A stretch of 64,000 nucleotides of DNA from Aculops lycopersici (GCA_015350385.1 WNKI01000002.1:6413533-6477532); one strand, 5' to 3'; positions 39,039 through 49,779 are shown, counted from the first letter of the stretch. Numbers and translations are program-made. Notes: generated by a model from the letters alone, not told the origin.

Positions 39039-41954
39039 TCAGCATTGATTTTCACTAATGTTGGGCGCGATTGTCGTCGTCAACAAGCTTGACTTGTTGT
39101 CAGAACTAATAGCAGTAGTCGTAGAGTTGCTACTGCTGCTGTTCTTGCTACCGCTATTGTGACCAGAGATATTTTGAGCGCTGATTGGAAGCCTTGGAGG
39201 TGTCTTGACGTCGTCGTGATTGTCGGCGTCGTCGTTGATCTTAATGCTACCATTGTTACTGTTGCCACTATTTCTTTGTTGCATTTCTGATACAATGGTA
39301 TCATCTCCCCCGCTACTTATCGATAGTCGACTAGTTGTGCTACCAGCTAATGTTGACATTAGCCGATCACTCGATGGCGATGGCGGCATCAAGTTTGGGC
39401 TAGCTTGTGACGCCATCACTTGATAATAACTCTGGCCACTTGTGTTACCACTGCCACCGCCTCCACTGCCACCGACAATCCCACCACTGGCCAATATTTT
39501 CTCGCTTATTAGATTGTTTATCTTGGCAAAAGTTGAGGATCTTGGCGAGCTGCGTTTGGTTGATGAGGAAACAGCTGTTCTAAGCAAGTCTAACTTCCCG
39601 GCTAGACCGCCACTTGTTGCTTCGCTACTTCCGGAAGTCTTGACTGTTACACCCACGTTTAGGTCATGTGTTAGCTGTTGACACTTACATTCCGCTTCCA
39701 CTAGGGCCAGCTTAGTTCTGGCTAATTCAATTTCAAGTTCATCAATATGCTTAGTTAGCTGTTCAATTTTAGTCTCACTGCTTGTTGATGGCGAGTCAAT
39801 GAGCTTTGACTTGATGTAGGCACCAACATGTCGATTGGAGATTTGTGATTCAGCTGAAACTTTTTCCACTCTAGACGACACTTGTTGCCTAGAGGGCGAC
39901 GCTGACGATGAACTTGCATCACCTGGCTTCAAGCTCTTAGGTGACTCATTCAAATTTGCCTCACTTCCTGCGCCCTCCTGCTGGCTAGTCAGCTGATTGT
40001 TGTCAATGTTTTTCAGCCTATCCAGTAGCTCTTCGCCCTTCAATTGAAACAGTTTATGGCACGACTCATCTTTGCACAATTTGTTATCTTTAAGTGACTC
40101 ACAAGTTGAGATAATAAATTTCTCAATAATCTCAACTTGCTTATCCAATCGCTTGCTCAATTGCGACGTTATACCCTTGTAATCGGAAATGATTGATGAG
40201 TCACGAGCAAGCTCAGTTTCGGCACGACTCAACTCGCGCCGACAAACTTCCTTCAGCTGGCAAACCTCAACTTCCAATCGACTCTTCTCGTCTTCAATAT
40301 CTGATATTGTTGCCAGATATGTTTGACAATCTTGCCGTGAATAAGTTAGTGCTCTATTTAAAGTTTCCATCTTGTCCTCTAGGGCGTCAAGTTGAGCTCT
40401 TAGTTGTATCTTGCTGGCCACTAAATCTCTGGCTAGATCATCATTCTCTTGCTCTAATCTCAAATTGTTCTCGGTTAACTTGGAGTTTTCTCTCTGCAAT
40501 CTACTCAATGGATTCTCTAACAACTTTTCCTTCTGCTTAACAAACTCATAATTCTTGGCATGTTTCTTAAGTTTCTTCAAGCTAATCTCGGACGAGGCCA
40601 ATATCAACTGTTGTACATTTTCTTGATTCCTATATCTCTTGGGCATTTGAACCCTAAAATACTTGAGCACTCCCTCGAAGTCAAGTGCAAGTAATTCCTG
40701 CTTAGAGGATCCTAATAGGGCTAATGCAATTTGGAAGATTGTATTCATGCCGTCCAATAGAAATATGTCCATGATGTAGAAGACGGCATTAAGGGGAAAC
40801 TTGGCAGTGAATACTGTTAGAAACCATTGGCTAGCATAGGTGAAGGGTTCAATGCCAATGTTGACAAAGTGTTGGTGTAAGTCTGGCATGTGGTCTTCAA
40901 GTAATCGTTCAAGTTGGTAGAATTTTAAGTAGAGTTCATCAAAGTTGTTTCGGAATAAACCTCTGAGTCCATAGTGTTGCATAATTCGGACAAATACACA
41001 GAAGGCCTGCTCTTCGGGCATGTGGAGCAACAAGGCCGCCACTAGGAATGATAATCCTTGACAATAGCCAACCTCCTCGTCGTAGACAGCGTAAGCCTTG
41101 CAAACTTTAAATAGGGAATCGATGAGAGAACTCGAGGAACTGGCTCCGGATCGAAAATTTTCATGAGCTGGATAAGTACGATGGACATCGCGAAGTATGA
41201 TTTGCTCGGTAGGCGCCGATTTAGTTAGGAATATTCTGTATCTTTCCATGAGATCTAAACACTGCTCGGCGCCAGCAAGCAGTTGCCAAACTTCACCTCG
41301 CAATGGTTCAGGTATACCTTTGCGAACTAGAGGATCCAAACCTCGTGGTCGCTGTGTCAACTTTGCATGCCATTGAGGCAGGATTTCTGACCATCCTACG
41401 AGTTCAGAGGCACTGCATTCCCGACTAACTGCACCGGTTCCACTAGGTATAGGATCACCGTCTTCGTCATCCTCATCGTCTTCTTGACTCTTATTTATAC
41501 TACCAAGCGGCTCTTGTGATTGACTGTCGTGATTGGTTGCATTGTTCCCTATAGCTTCGGGTTGGGTAATGATTACTGATTTATCTTCTTGATTATCTCT
41601 AACAGCTTCTGTATCTGTTAGGTTTAGTTGCTTATCTTGGCCCGATTCTTGTTCATTGATTGTGATATCTTTGTCAGCTTCTTTCAACCCCCCATCTTTC
41701 TCGGTATTGCTATCGCCTTCATTTTTGTTAACAGATGACCGTCTTTCTCTATAGTCGGTACTATTGTCAACATCAGGATTCGCTTTAACATTTTCCGAGC
41801 TCGATGTAGTTTTGTTACTGTCCTTATCCTTCTTATCAGTTGTGTTACTTTTCTGCTTCTTCTTCGACTTGGATTGGGATGTTGATTGCTGCTTGATATT
41901 TCCTGTTGACTTGCACTCCTTGCTCTCAGCCACCTGATCAATGGCCTCGTCCAT
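39039..41954 (-). CDS. RABGAP1: RABGAP1/RABGAP1L-type TBC Rab-GAP, short N-terminus
   Basis: Rab GTPase-activating protein of the RABGAP1/EVI5 group. The TBC domain (about 200-410) opens with RKGIPEPLRGEVWQLLAG. It keeps the arginine finger (ILRDVHRTYPAHENF, about R260) and the glutamine finger (GYCQG, about 296). The coiled coil after it (about 455-590) matches RABGAP1: LRLEQENDDLARDLVASKI, CQLKEVCRRELSRAETEL, SIISDYKGITSQLSKRLDKQ and later ELARTKLALVEAECKCQ. The N-terminal PTB and kinesin-like (DUF3694) domains of RABGAP1 are missing; a polar 190-residue start replaces them. The C-tail is Ser/Asn/Gly-rich. The frame opens at a GTG at 41966, and ATG 41954 is used. Length 971 residues. Confidence 0.9.
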   Translation of the reverse strand: MDEAIDQVAESKECKSTGNIKQQSTSQSKSKKKQKSNTTDKKDKDSNKTTSSSENVKANPDVDNSTDYRERRSSVNKNEGDSNTEKDGGLKEADKDITINEQESGQDKQLNLTDTEAVRDNQEDKSVIITQPEAIGNNATNHDSQSQEPLGSINKSQEDDEDDEDGDPIPSGTGAVSRECSASELVGWSEILPQWHAKLTQRPRGLDPLVRKGIPEPLRGEVWQLLAGAEQCLDLMERYRIFLTKSAPTEQIILRDVHRTYPAHENFRSGASSSSSLIDSLFKVCKAYAVYDEEVGYCQGLSFLVAALLLHMPEEQAFCVFVRIMQHYGLRGLFRNNFDELYLKFYQLERLLEDHMPDLHQHFVNIGIEPFTYASQWFLTVFTAKFPLNAVFYIMDIFLLDGMNTIFQIALALLGSSKQELLALDFEGVLKYFRVQMPKRYRNQENVQQLILASSEISLKKLKKHAKNYEFVKQKEKLLENPLSRLQRENSKLTENNLRLEQENDDLARDLVASKIQLRAQLDALEDKMETLNRALTYSRQDCQTYLATISDIEDEKSRLEVEVCQLKEVCRRELSRAETELARDSSIISDYKGITSQLSKRLDKQVEIIEKFIISTCESLKDNKLCKDESCHKLFQLKGEELLDRLKNIDNNQLTSQQEGAGSEANLNESPKSLKPGDASSSSASPSRQQVSSRVEKVSAESQISNRHVGAYIKSKLIDSPSTSSETKIEQLTKHIDELEIELARTKLALVEAECKCQQLTHDLNVGVTVKTSGSSEATSGGLAGKLDLLRTAVSSSTKRSSPRSSTFAKINNLISEKILASGGIVGGSGGGGSGNTSGQSYYQVMASQASPNLMPPSPSSDRLMSTLAGSTTSRLSISSGGDDTIVSEMQQRNSGNSNNGSIKINDDADNHDDVKTPPRLPISAQNISGHNSGSKNSSSSNSTTTAISSDNKSSLLTTTIAPNISENQC

Positions 41955-42606
41955 GGTCACCGACACGCCGGCTGTCAGATGGCCTCCAAGTTGTCAAATC
42001 TTGTTTATTGAATCTAATAGCTAATCAAGATGTTTTATTGCACATTCGTACATCGATTATCTAATAATATTATTGTTAATGTACATATTGTTTAGGTAGA
42101 TTAGATCAAATACATCCTCAGGCTTGCAGAAGGCTTTCCACAAAATGGGCGAGGGCACGGGCATTCGCTGGACAACATGGACGCCCGAAGAAATATTGCA
42201 CAGATTGAAATGTAAACAACGATCAAAAAAATGGCGCACATGGCAGCGGGTGGTTGCTGCTGGCCAAAATGTAACCTTCTCTGTGATATCAGATGACACA
42301 AAAGTGTCTTTCTCGCTCTCATGTTAATGATCACTTGTTCAGAGCAGGTTGTCCTAGTGATTTATGGATTAGATCATAGTAAACACTATGGCTTGTTGAC
42401 TAATCATGAAACAAGTAGCCAGAATAGACGAAATTGAATCAAGTAGTAGAGTTGGTTGTTTTAATTTATTGTTAAGTGCCTACATGGTACCAAGGTACAT
42501 GGTCTCAAGTTTGTCTAGATTCTCAATGATACTTTCACAATCAATGTGATGATCTTTGTCGCTAATATTTTGATCATTATTAGAACTACTGCCGCAAAAC
42601 TGAAAT
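41955..42606. other. spacer RABGAP1 / ankyrin gene
   Basis: About 650 bp, apparently mostly the 3' UTR of the ankyrin-repeat gene. Overlapping 67-80 codon frames on both strands (42057-42327) are unrecognised and left uncalled. Confidence 0.45.
42004..42039 (-). terminator. two poly(A) signals for the ankyrin gene
   Basis: Minus-strand AATAAA at 42034-42039 and at 42004-42009. They lie only 50-85 nt upstream of the RABGAP1 ATG on the same strand. If used, RABGAP1 has a very short 5' UTR and no room for upstream exons. Confidence 0.5.
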
Positions 42607-44181
42607 CTATGTCGATGGTTTCGTCATCATTGATCCGACGCCCAGTTGATTCAACGTGATATGATTGAATGAATTAGTTTGACTGCCCGCCTGAATTGCG
42701 GGTGACAACCCATTAATAGGAGATAAAGTTGACTTTTCTAATTCACTTTCACTGACACCATTACTACTATCTCCCCTGACGCGATTCGCTGGTTCGAATG
42801 AACAAGCGTTAGTGGGTCTTACTGAAATTCTATCCCTTCCTCCGTTACGACCACCTGTCACGAACGCATGATGGCCAATTTCATTATACTCCAGGATAAT
42901 TTTAATTATCTCCTCGCTATGATGCTTTGCCGCCAACATTAGGTGAGTCTCGCCATTGGTGTTTTTGGCCATGGTGTTTGCACCCTTAGCCAACAACAAC
43001 CTGTAAGATTCCGCGTCATTTTTAATGATTGACCAATGAACTGCGCTTCTATGGTCGCTCCCCTCAAGTTCGATTATGGCACCTGCCTCAATGAGAGCTT
43101 TCATTATCTTTGTATTCTTGGCTCGAGCTGCAAATATAAGCGGACTCATGTTTTGTTTGTCTACCTGGTTGATGGGAGCTCCGTTCTTAATTAACTCGAG
43201 TGCGAGTTCCTCATTCGCCTCAATGCAGGCCAACATGAGGGGTGTCAATCGTTCGCCATCGCAGATGCTCAAGTTTGGCTTGTAGCTCAAAAGTAAGTTT
43301 ATTGTATCCATGTGATTGTTTTTAACCGCTACAATCAACGGAGTCCAACCATACATTCCCTGTTCGTTTATATTTGCTCCATTTTTGAGCATTACCTCAA
43401 CAATCTTTGTGTTACCCTTTCGACTGGCCCAAATCAGGGCGCTTGTGTGGTACCTGTCGACAATGTTAACATTTGCCCCCTTGCTGATGAGAAGCTCCAC
43501 CAAAGAACATTGACCCCGACCAGCAGCCCAAATCAAACAGCTCATTCCATCGCAATCGGTGACGTTTATCTGAGCTCCATTGTCCAACAGGCACCTAGTG
43601 CTCAGTTCCTGGCCAAAGTAGCATGCATAGAATAGTGCAGTCCAGCCGTAGCGATCGGTGATGTTAATCTTGGCACGCGATTTCAACAACAAATCGATCA
43701 ACTGGTCGTTGCCCTTTTTTGCCGCTAACATCAAACAGGTGGTCGATTGTTCATCGTTTTGGAAGTTTACATTGGCGCCCAAATCGAGGAGCATAGTTAA
43801 TATTGGCTTATTATCAAGCTCCCTGAATCTCAAGTAGCTATCATCGTCCATAAGCTCGCAAGACCTAAACAATAAACTACCCAAAAGATCCTTGTCCAGT
43901 TTGCCATTGTTCAATCTTTGCATTCTAAAAAGAGCATCAGTAAGCTCATCTTGATCATTAGCCTCAACAGCCCCGTTGGCTGTCCAATAAAATTCAAGCA
44001 TATCATCACACTTCAACTGGAATCGAGCAATGGAAACTGTCGATTGTCTTCGATTGATAGATCCTGTCGTCATTCCACTGATCGATGTATTTGTGGGATT
44101 TTGCGACGGAGTTGAGAAGACATTGAGATGATTCTCGTTGTTGTTGTTGCTTTTGTTGATGTTTGTATAACTTGATGGCAT
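42607..44181 (-). CDS. Kidins220-like ankyrin-only protein
   Basis: About ten ankyrin repeats (about residues 128-455). Their order and wording follow the ankyrin block of Kidins220/ARMS, the membrane scaffold for Trk and ephrin receptors: GWTALFYACYFGQ, CLIWAAGRGQCSLVELLIS, SALIWASRKGN, GWTPLIVAVKNNH and HRSAVHWSIIKND. The protein has 524 residues; Kidins220 has over 1600. There is no KAP P-loop NTPase segment, no membrane helices and no PDZ ligand; the C-terminus is a short Ser/Asn-rich tail. The N-terminal 125 residues are polar with a helical stretch (ELTDALFRMQRLNNGKLD). It could be a cytosolic derivative or simply a related ankyrin protein. Single exon, ATG at 44181. Confidence 0.8.
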   Translation of the reverse strand: MPSSYTNINKSNNNNENHLNVFSTPSQNPTNTSISGMTTGSINRRQSTVSIARFQLKCDDMLEFYWTANGAVEANDQDELTDALFRMQRLNNGKLDKDLLGSLLFRSCELMDDDSYLRFRELDNKPILTMLLDLGANVNFQNDEQSTTCLMLAAKKGNDQLIDLLLKSRAKINITDRYGWTALFYACYFGQELSTRCLLDNGAQINVTDCDGMSCLIWAAGRGQCSLVELLISKGANVNIVDRYHTSALIWASRKGNTKIVEVMLKNGANINEQGMYGWTPLIVAVKNNHMDTINLLLSYKPNLSICDGERLTPLMLACIEANEELALELIKNGAPINQVDKQNMSPLIFAARAKNTKIMKALIEAGAIIELEGSDHRSAVHWSIIKNDAESYRLLLAKGANTMAKNTNGETHLMLAAKHHSEEIIKIILEYNEIGHHAFVTGGRNGGRDRISVRPTNACSFEPANRVRGDSSNGVSESELEKSTLSPINGLSPAIQAGSQTNSFNHITLNQLGVGSMMTKPST

Positions 44182-45994
44182 GATTCAAATTTCTATGGTA
44201 GGTACTCTTTCTCTTATTTATGATTCCACCAATTTTAGCCAGCAAACTTTTGCCAAAACTTGAAACTTCCGAGTGACTCATCCAAAGACTTTCAAATCAA
44301 ATAGAGAATGGATCTAGATGCAATAGGTAGTAGGAATCTAAGTGTGGTGTTAATGTTGCATGAAAATCTATTGTCTGCTCTTAGACATCTTCTTATTGAT
44401 TGATCGCCAGATTGTTAGGTATGAGGAGCATTTATACTGCTCCATATCACTCAGATGAAGTACTAATGTTGTCATGACAAACCAGAGCAAAATTCCTCTC
44501 TTTACGGAGAATAACTCGTCAGAACGAGTTGCAGCCAGGCAAGCTAGTCGCGCCTAACCAACTTGCAATCTGCCACCACCTGTCAGATTCAGATGGTTGC
44601 CCGGCGAGTGTTGTGAACCAGTTCGAACCTGGCCATATTACACAACAGAGGGATAGACTGGCAAGCAGTGGAGCTCGACGTTGTTGCCGACGGTTTGTTT
44701 GCAGACAGTCGTCGTCGTAGTGTCAAAAGAACACTTATATCACAATATATGACGGTGAATAGTAAATTGTCTCGCTATGAATGTGAGAGCAACGATGTAT
44801 GATTGTCTATATCAACCAACCTGTTAACTCTACTCGAGCGTGAGTGCAACACAAGCTCATGTGAGTTGGCTCACATGCACGTTCAATCGTAAGCCGATAC
44901 CATTCTAGTCAGGTTAACATTGGTCCGATTCGATCATCATTAGACGAATTTGGCAATGAATGAAGTTCAAAGAATCAGTTTCTCCCGACAGTCGATGGTC
45001 AAGACTATTGACTCCTCTAGATGTTCGTTCGCTAAATTCAACAGGTTGCGTTATTTTACTCCTGTTACTTGGTCACCTGATGCAACAGAGTTCGAAATTT
45101 ACGGTGAAGCCAATGAACGAAACAGTAGCAGGTGTACACCAGCGACTAGTTTCTTCTGGAGAATTTAGATTTAGATATGTTTGTTGTCATTGTTGTTTAT
45201 ATCAACAAATTATTTATGGTTGCAGTGGTTGTTTCTAGATCTTAGTGCTTCAATCAGAAAATTGGAGAAAGAGGAACAAACAAAAGAAAGTTAGTCTCTC
45301 AAATGGTAACTTCCTAATTGATTGCGCGCTCGTCGTCGTCATCGCCAGTCAAGTTCATGCGAAATTTGTCGAGGTTTCATATCATTAGTCTCCATGGTTT
45401 TTCCACCATTCATTATTATTCATTTGAAAGCAAGCTAAATTCAACGTAAAATAAAGCATAAGTTCAGTCTAGGAGTTGAGTTGGCAGTTAGCCAACTAAT
45501 CTTCCTTTGCGAGACCCCAAAGCTCAACGCTATACCCCGCCGTTTCAACAACATCAACGATGCGCGTCCAGCTAGAGTAGACTTTGTCGCCCAAGGATAG
45601 TGTTGACTTTGCGGCCGCAGAGTATATCTCTAAATCTCCATCTCTCTAGCTTGAGGCCCCGTGAGGTCATTTGAGAAGCGGCACATATACTCATTCATTA
45701 TGCTTTAGAGTCTTGGGACACGAGCTGTCTAAAGACTCGTACTCCTGCCTCTCAGGTCTTAAATGGAGTGGAAGGCGGTGGCGTTGATGGGATGACGAGA
45801 GAGTAACCTAGCGACTCTAGTCAGCTTGTCGTACAGATGGCATTGCTTAGTGTTGTTTTCCATGGCAAGGAAGAGGGGGATAAAATATTTTCATCTTAAG
45901 AAGTTGTTTTTGTTTACCTTTCATTCAAATTGATACCCGAATCAAAGACTTCAATCAATTGAAAGAAGAACCAGAGTTAGAAAATAATAGCAAC
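44182..45994. other. intergenic, divergent
   Basis: About 1.8 kb between divergent genes. No frame with recognisable similarity (44529-44720 and 44950-45238 were examined). It probably contains both promoters and the 5' UTR of the gene at 45995. Confidence 0.5.
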
Positions 45995-47236
45995 ATGGCC
46001 TCAGGTTACTCCGATTTATCTGAGATCCAAAAGGCCGGCCGTGTGTATGGAACGCAACAAAAGCCACCCAAAATCAACCTACTGGATGAGAGGCCACGAA
46101 GGGAGAGTATAGTTGAGCAGCATCTAAGTCAAACTATCGTTAGGCCTCCAGCTCATGAGTCCAGCGACTACTACCAGTTGGGTGACCTCAATATCCCAAT
46201 GGGTCAACAACATCAGCAGCAGCAACAGTATGCTGGCTATCCAAGTAGCAGCTTGAGCCATAACATCATCAACAACAACAACGATAACATCAACCAGCGA
46301 TCTCAAAACTCTTCTTCAATGTTTATACCTAATCAGTCGACAACGCCACAAGCTGCCGCAACCACTAGCTACTCTAATATTATTACAGAACAATCAACAA
46401 AAACTACCAAGACCACAACTAACTCCTCACCAGGTCATCGAATAAACGATTTTGCATCGACCTCTACCAGTCAACAACTATATGCGGTAGCTGGACCCGG
46501 AGGTAGCGGACGACCCTATGTACCACCACAATCACAACAGCAACAACAATTTCGTCAGCAGTACCAACAACCTGCACATGCAAATCCTGCAATGAAAACT
46601 GTAACTACACAAATGAGCTCAAGGAGTCAGACTAGCGAGCGAAATCCAAGTGTCTACTCGGAGTTGGTTGAGGATTTGAAGGCCAAGGAGGAGAAGTTGA
46701 TGTGTGAGATTGCATACATGAATCAGTATATTCGAAATCCTTGGGCCAGGCCAAAGCAAACCAGGGATCCCCGAAGAGAGCCGCCGCCAAGAATGTCGGC
46801 TAAGAATGATCATCGCTGGGTTCGCGAGTGTCCACCAACCACGAGCTTGTCGAGGCCAACCTCGAGAGCGAGCTCGACCAGATCTAACACTGAGGCTGAG
46901 CTGATGGAGAAGGCTAGCAAGTTGATGCAGGATGCCGAGGAAATGGAGAAGAAACCAATTACGCCACAACAAATGGTCATTGAAACTGGAACTAGACCTC
47001 GATCGGCGCCAGAGAAGTCGATGAGTCCCGATGCTGGTAGCTATCACACCGCAATCATCAAGGTACCCAAAGGCGAAATTGACAATAGGTCGCCACTTCC
47101 GTTTGCATTTGACAATTTTAGCACCCTGGGAGTTAGGGGTAATGTTGCCTCGGTGGGTGCTGCGCCACCTGAGAAACCCTATGCGCCCATTTTTCCAGTT
47201 GTAAAGAGAACTCCGTCGCCGGGATCCAGGAGATGA
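45995..47236 (+). CDS. unrecognised proline/glutamine-rich protein
   Basis: 413 residues from ATG 45995 (the open frame begins at a TTG at 45959, not a plausible start). The N-terminal half is low complexity (Gln, Asn, Ser, Thr). A predicted coiled coil (SVYSELVEDLKAKEEKLMCE, about 218-237) leads into an aromatic segment (MNQYIRNPWARPKQTRDPRR), then an Arg/Ser-rich linker and a second helix (TEAELMEKASKLMQDAEEME). The C-terminus (FAFDNFSTLGVRGNVASVG then KPYAPIFPVVKRTPSP) looks ordered and conserved. It might be a cytoskeletal or muscle adaptor, but I do not recognise it. Single exon. Its stop is 136 bp from the TRUB2 stop (convergent). Confidence 0.75.
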   Translation: MASGYSDLSEIQKAGRVYGTQQKPPKINLLDERPRRESIVEQHLSQTIVRPPAHESSDYYQLGDLNIPMGQQHQQQQQYAGYPSSSLSHNIINNNNDNINQRSQNSSSMFIPNQSTTPQAAATTSYSNIITEQSTKTTKTTTNSSPGHRINDFASTSTSQQLYAVAGPGGSGRPYVPPQSQQQQQFRQQYQQPAHANPAMKTVTTQMSSRSQTSERNPSVYSELVEDLKAKEEKLMCEIAYMNQYIRNPWARPKQTRDPRREPPPRMSAKNDHRWVRECPPTTSLSRPTSRASSTRSNTEAELMEKASKLMQDAEEMEKKPITPQQMVIETGTRPRSAPEKSMSPDAGSYHTAIIKVPKGEIDNRSPLPFAFDNFSTLGVRGNVASVGAAPPEKPYAPIFPVVKRTPSPGSRR

Positions 47237-47372
47237 GACGAAATATTGTTTTGTTTCTGAAAGTGTCACATAAACTAACTATGAGACTAACAAGCTATCA
47301 AATCATGGTCCTTTAAACCTGGTGTTGCTGTGTTAAAATTTCATTATTTTAGACTAGATTCCATAATCAACA

Positions 47373-48449
47373 TCACTTGTTGAACATTTTCCTTCTATCG
47401 TGATGTGAATTTTCATGTAGGTGTCCTCGATGGGGACCTCTATTGTCTGTGGAAGATTGACGGCTAGAGGCTTGAGGTTCTTTTGTCCAGTTGTCTGGCT
47501 TATGATTAGTTCTTATGGCTCCTGCCATGCGGGACTCGCGCAACATTTTGAGTATTTCCGGGTAATGCGGACGATGACTATCAAAATGGTTGACTAGAGT
47601 TTGTAAATCACATTTGTCTACTAATAAACTGTCCTTTATATCCCAAGGACCCAATTTGATTCGCTTAATGGAATCTGTGTAGGCTCCAGTCTTAAGCATA
47701 AGGCCAACCTCATGTACGAGCTGAGATAGGAAGAGAGTATTCTCATTCGTACAGGTAACTTCAATTTTGAATTCTGGTAGATTTAGGTGAGTGCATCGGA
47801 GACGATAGATCACAGGCCAGTTGGCCATGCTTGGTGGTCTGGAGGGCCAAGATTTTGCTAGCTCATAAGCTTCATCACTGTCAAGCTTGACATTTGCTGA
47901 GTCAAACAATCGATGCTGCTGACTCGACTCTATCCTAGCAAGCGCTGCGTCTAGTTTCTCGTGTCTGACGTGCTTGTAAGTCGTTTTGTCTTGGATTTTG
48001 CCATTGTAAAAGAAGTTGTCAGTGATGTAGCCAAATTTGCCTGTTAATTGATATACATTGATGAGTCTCGTACTCATGAGCCTACTCAAGAAGTATTTAT
48101 TTGCCCTGCCAAATGTGAGCACTTGCAAGCCGCTGGATAGATAACCAAGAGGGATAGGACGACCAATTTTAATCTCCCAAGGAACGTAACGAGGCCCAAC
48201 TACCAGTGGGTGATCGGCCAAGTTTGGTACTTGAACTATGCGTTTCTCTTCATCTATCCCACCCAATATAACAAGCTTCTTCGATATTTCTCTTGTCTCG
48301 AAACTATTCAACTTCTCACTCAATCGTTCCTTCAATGTTTGCACTAATTCCATGGAGCCCATACGAACAGGTTTGTATACTAGTAATAACCCATCTAGCG
48401 CCCTGTAGATGTCGGGCGCATAGTTTGAGGCCTTGGTGGCTAATGCCAT
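47373..48449 (-). CDS. TRUB2: TRUB2-like mitochondrial pseudouridine synthase
   Basis: TruB-family protein acting on mitochondrial mRNA and 16S rRNA in human cells. Matches: RALDGLLLVYKPVRMGSMEL at the N-terminus, LADHPLVVGPRYVPWEIKIG, FGYITDNFFYNGKIQDKTTY, HVRHEKLDAALARIESSQQH and QLVHEVGLMLKTGAYT. The catalytic motif, HRLDAxASG in human, reads PIPLGYLSSG here, with Gly (codon GGT) in place of the essential Asp (about residue 115). A pseudoenzyme is possible. ATG 48449 gives 358 residues and the usual short N-terminus; the frame stays open to 48611 and an upstream ATG (48605) could add a mitochondrial presequence. Confidence 0.87.
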   Translation of the reverse strand: MALATKASNYAPDIYRALDGLLLVYKPVRMGSMELVQTLKERLSEKLNSFETREISKKLVILGGIDEEKRIVQVPNLADHPLVVGPRYVPWEIKIGRPIPLGYLSSGLQVLTFGRANKYFLSRLMSTRLINVYQLTGKFGYITDNFFYNGKIQDKTTYKHVRHEKLDAALARIESSQQHRLFDSANVKLDSDEAYELAKSWPSRPPSMANWPVIYRLRCTHLNLPEFKIEVTCTNENTLFLSQLVHEVGLMLKTGAYTDSIKRIKLGPWDIKDSLLVDKCDLQTLVNHFDSHRPHYPEILKMLRESRMAGAIRTNHKPDNWTKEPQASSRQSSTDNRGPHRGHLHENSHHDRRKMFNK

Positions 48450-49779
48450 GATTAATTGATATAAACTTAAGCCCTCACCTTTCGATTTTTTAAGTTTGAA
48501 TTTGTTTAAGGTGATAGTAATCTTGGTGGTTGCTGTTTGCATCAGGTTTTCCGCTAGTTTTAAGTGCAGCTCGCTCCAGGTAAGCGAGAAAGAAAACATA
48601 ACCATGTGCAAGACTTTGTTGTACGTCGCAGATGGGACAGGTCGTTGAAGATTCCATTAGATTAGCATTGTATTTTGTTTGTGGTGTGTTGCAATCGAAG
48701 TTGCACAAACGAATATTTCCACAGCGAGCAAGCGAACGAGAGAGAAGGGGCGTGCAATTTATGCCATCGCCAGCAATGGGAAAAGCCGCACCAGAGACTA
48801 GCGAAGGAAGCGCATCCGTATGAGTGATTGAGTGAGTGTGCGTTTTTTCCCTTTGCCTGCTTGCGAGTGGCGCCGCCTTCGCCCGGCGCCGCATTCGCAC
48901 CACCATGCAAAGCAAGCGAACAAAGTTGCCACCGTTTCGAATGCGCGACGACGATCGCCACGGTTGGTGCGTTTAGTTTTAGCAGCGCAAGGAACGACAA
49001 GGGATAAAGAGATAGGAATAGATGGAAATATGAATTGAGAGAGGAGAGGAGATAACATCAACCTAAGATGGGGTTCAACTGACCATCAAAGTGAGCAACT
49101 TGGCCAAGCGATTGATAATATGAGCCGAATAGCCCGTCCACTTTGACGAACGTAACGGAGGAAAAAGTAAAAGAATCAGCGCGACACGAGCAACCAACAA
49201 AATTAAGTGGTGATATTGAGTTCAATTTGCGGGAGGTTTTTCCTAACTTGCAACTTGGTGTTATTATTGTCACACTGTAAATAGTGTGATATCAATGATC
49301 ATCATCATCAACAACATTTTGCAAAAGGATAAGCATGACAATTTGGATGGCGCCTAGGAGAGTGCCAATCAGTCAAACAACTAAATGAATTATCATTTGG
49401 AAGGGTCGATCAAATTCAGCGTGATTTTAGGATTCCAGCGAAACATCAAGTTTGTCCAACCACCATGACTCTCTTCCATAAATAACTTTCACCATTGCAT
49501 CAACTGATATCCTAGTGTTGTGAAATAGAGTACTCCACTATCAATAGAAAAGATGATGATGTCAGAGAAATTATCTTATTTAGTGATCAATTTGCATACC
49601 AGCTACCACCAATAGCAAGCGAACAAACTTTCGGTACCCCAAACTCCTATTGCCAAACTCACAAGTAAATCACCCACAGCAACCACCTGTGGGCTAGAGA
49701 ATCATTTATTAATAACAAATTCTAAATTCATATAATTGAAATTTAAGGATCTATTAATCTCAACATCGAATCGGACAAG
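48450..49779. other. intergenic TRUB2 / RhoGAP (divergent)
   Basis: About 1.3 kb. A CpG-rich part (48840-48970) suggests a promoter. Overlapping frames on both strands in 48490-49273 lack similarity and are regarded as chance. Confidence 0.5.

Noticed and set aside
42057..42334. Overlapping 67-80 codon frames on both strands
   Set aside because: They lie in the probable 3' UTR of the ankyrin gene, show no family features, and are similar in quality on both strands.
44615..44645. CCAGTTCGAACCTGG, resembling a tRNA T-arm
   Set aside because: No matching acceptor stem, D-arm or anticodon arm at the right distance.
48490..49273. Several Arg/Ala-rich frames on both strands (up to 141 codons)
   Set aside because: Overlapping in all frames within a CpG-rich promoter-like region, no recognisable similarity.
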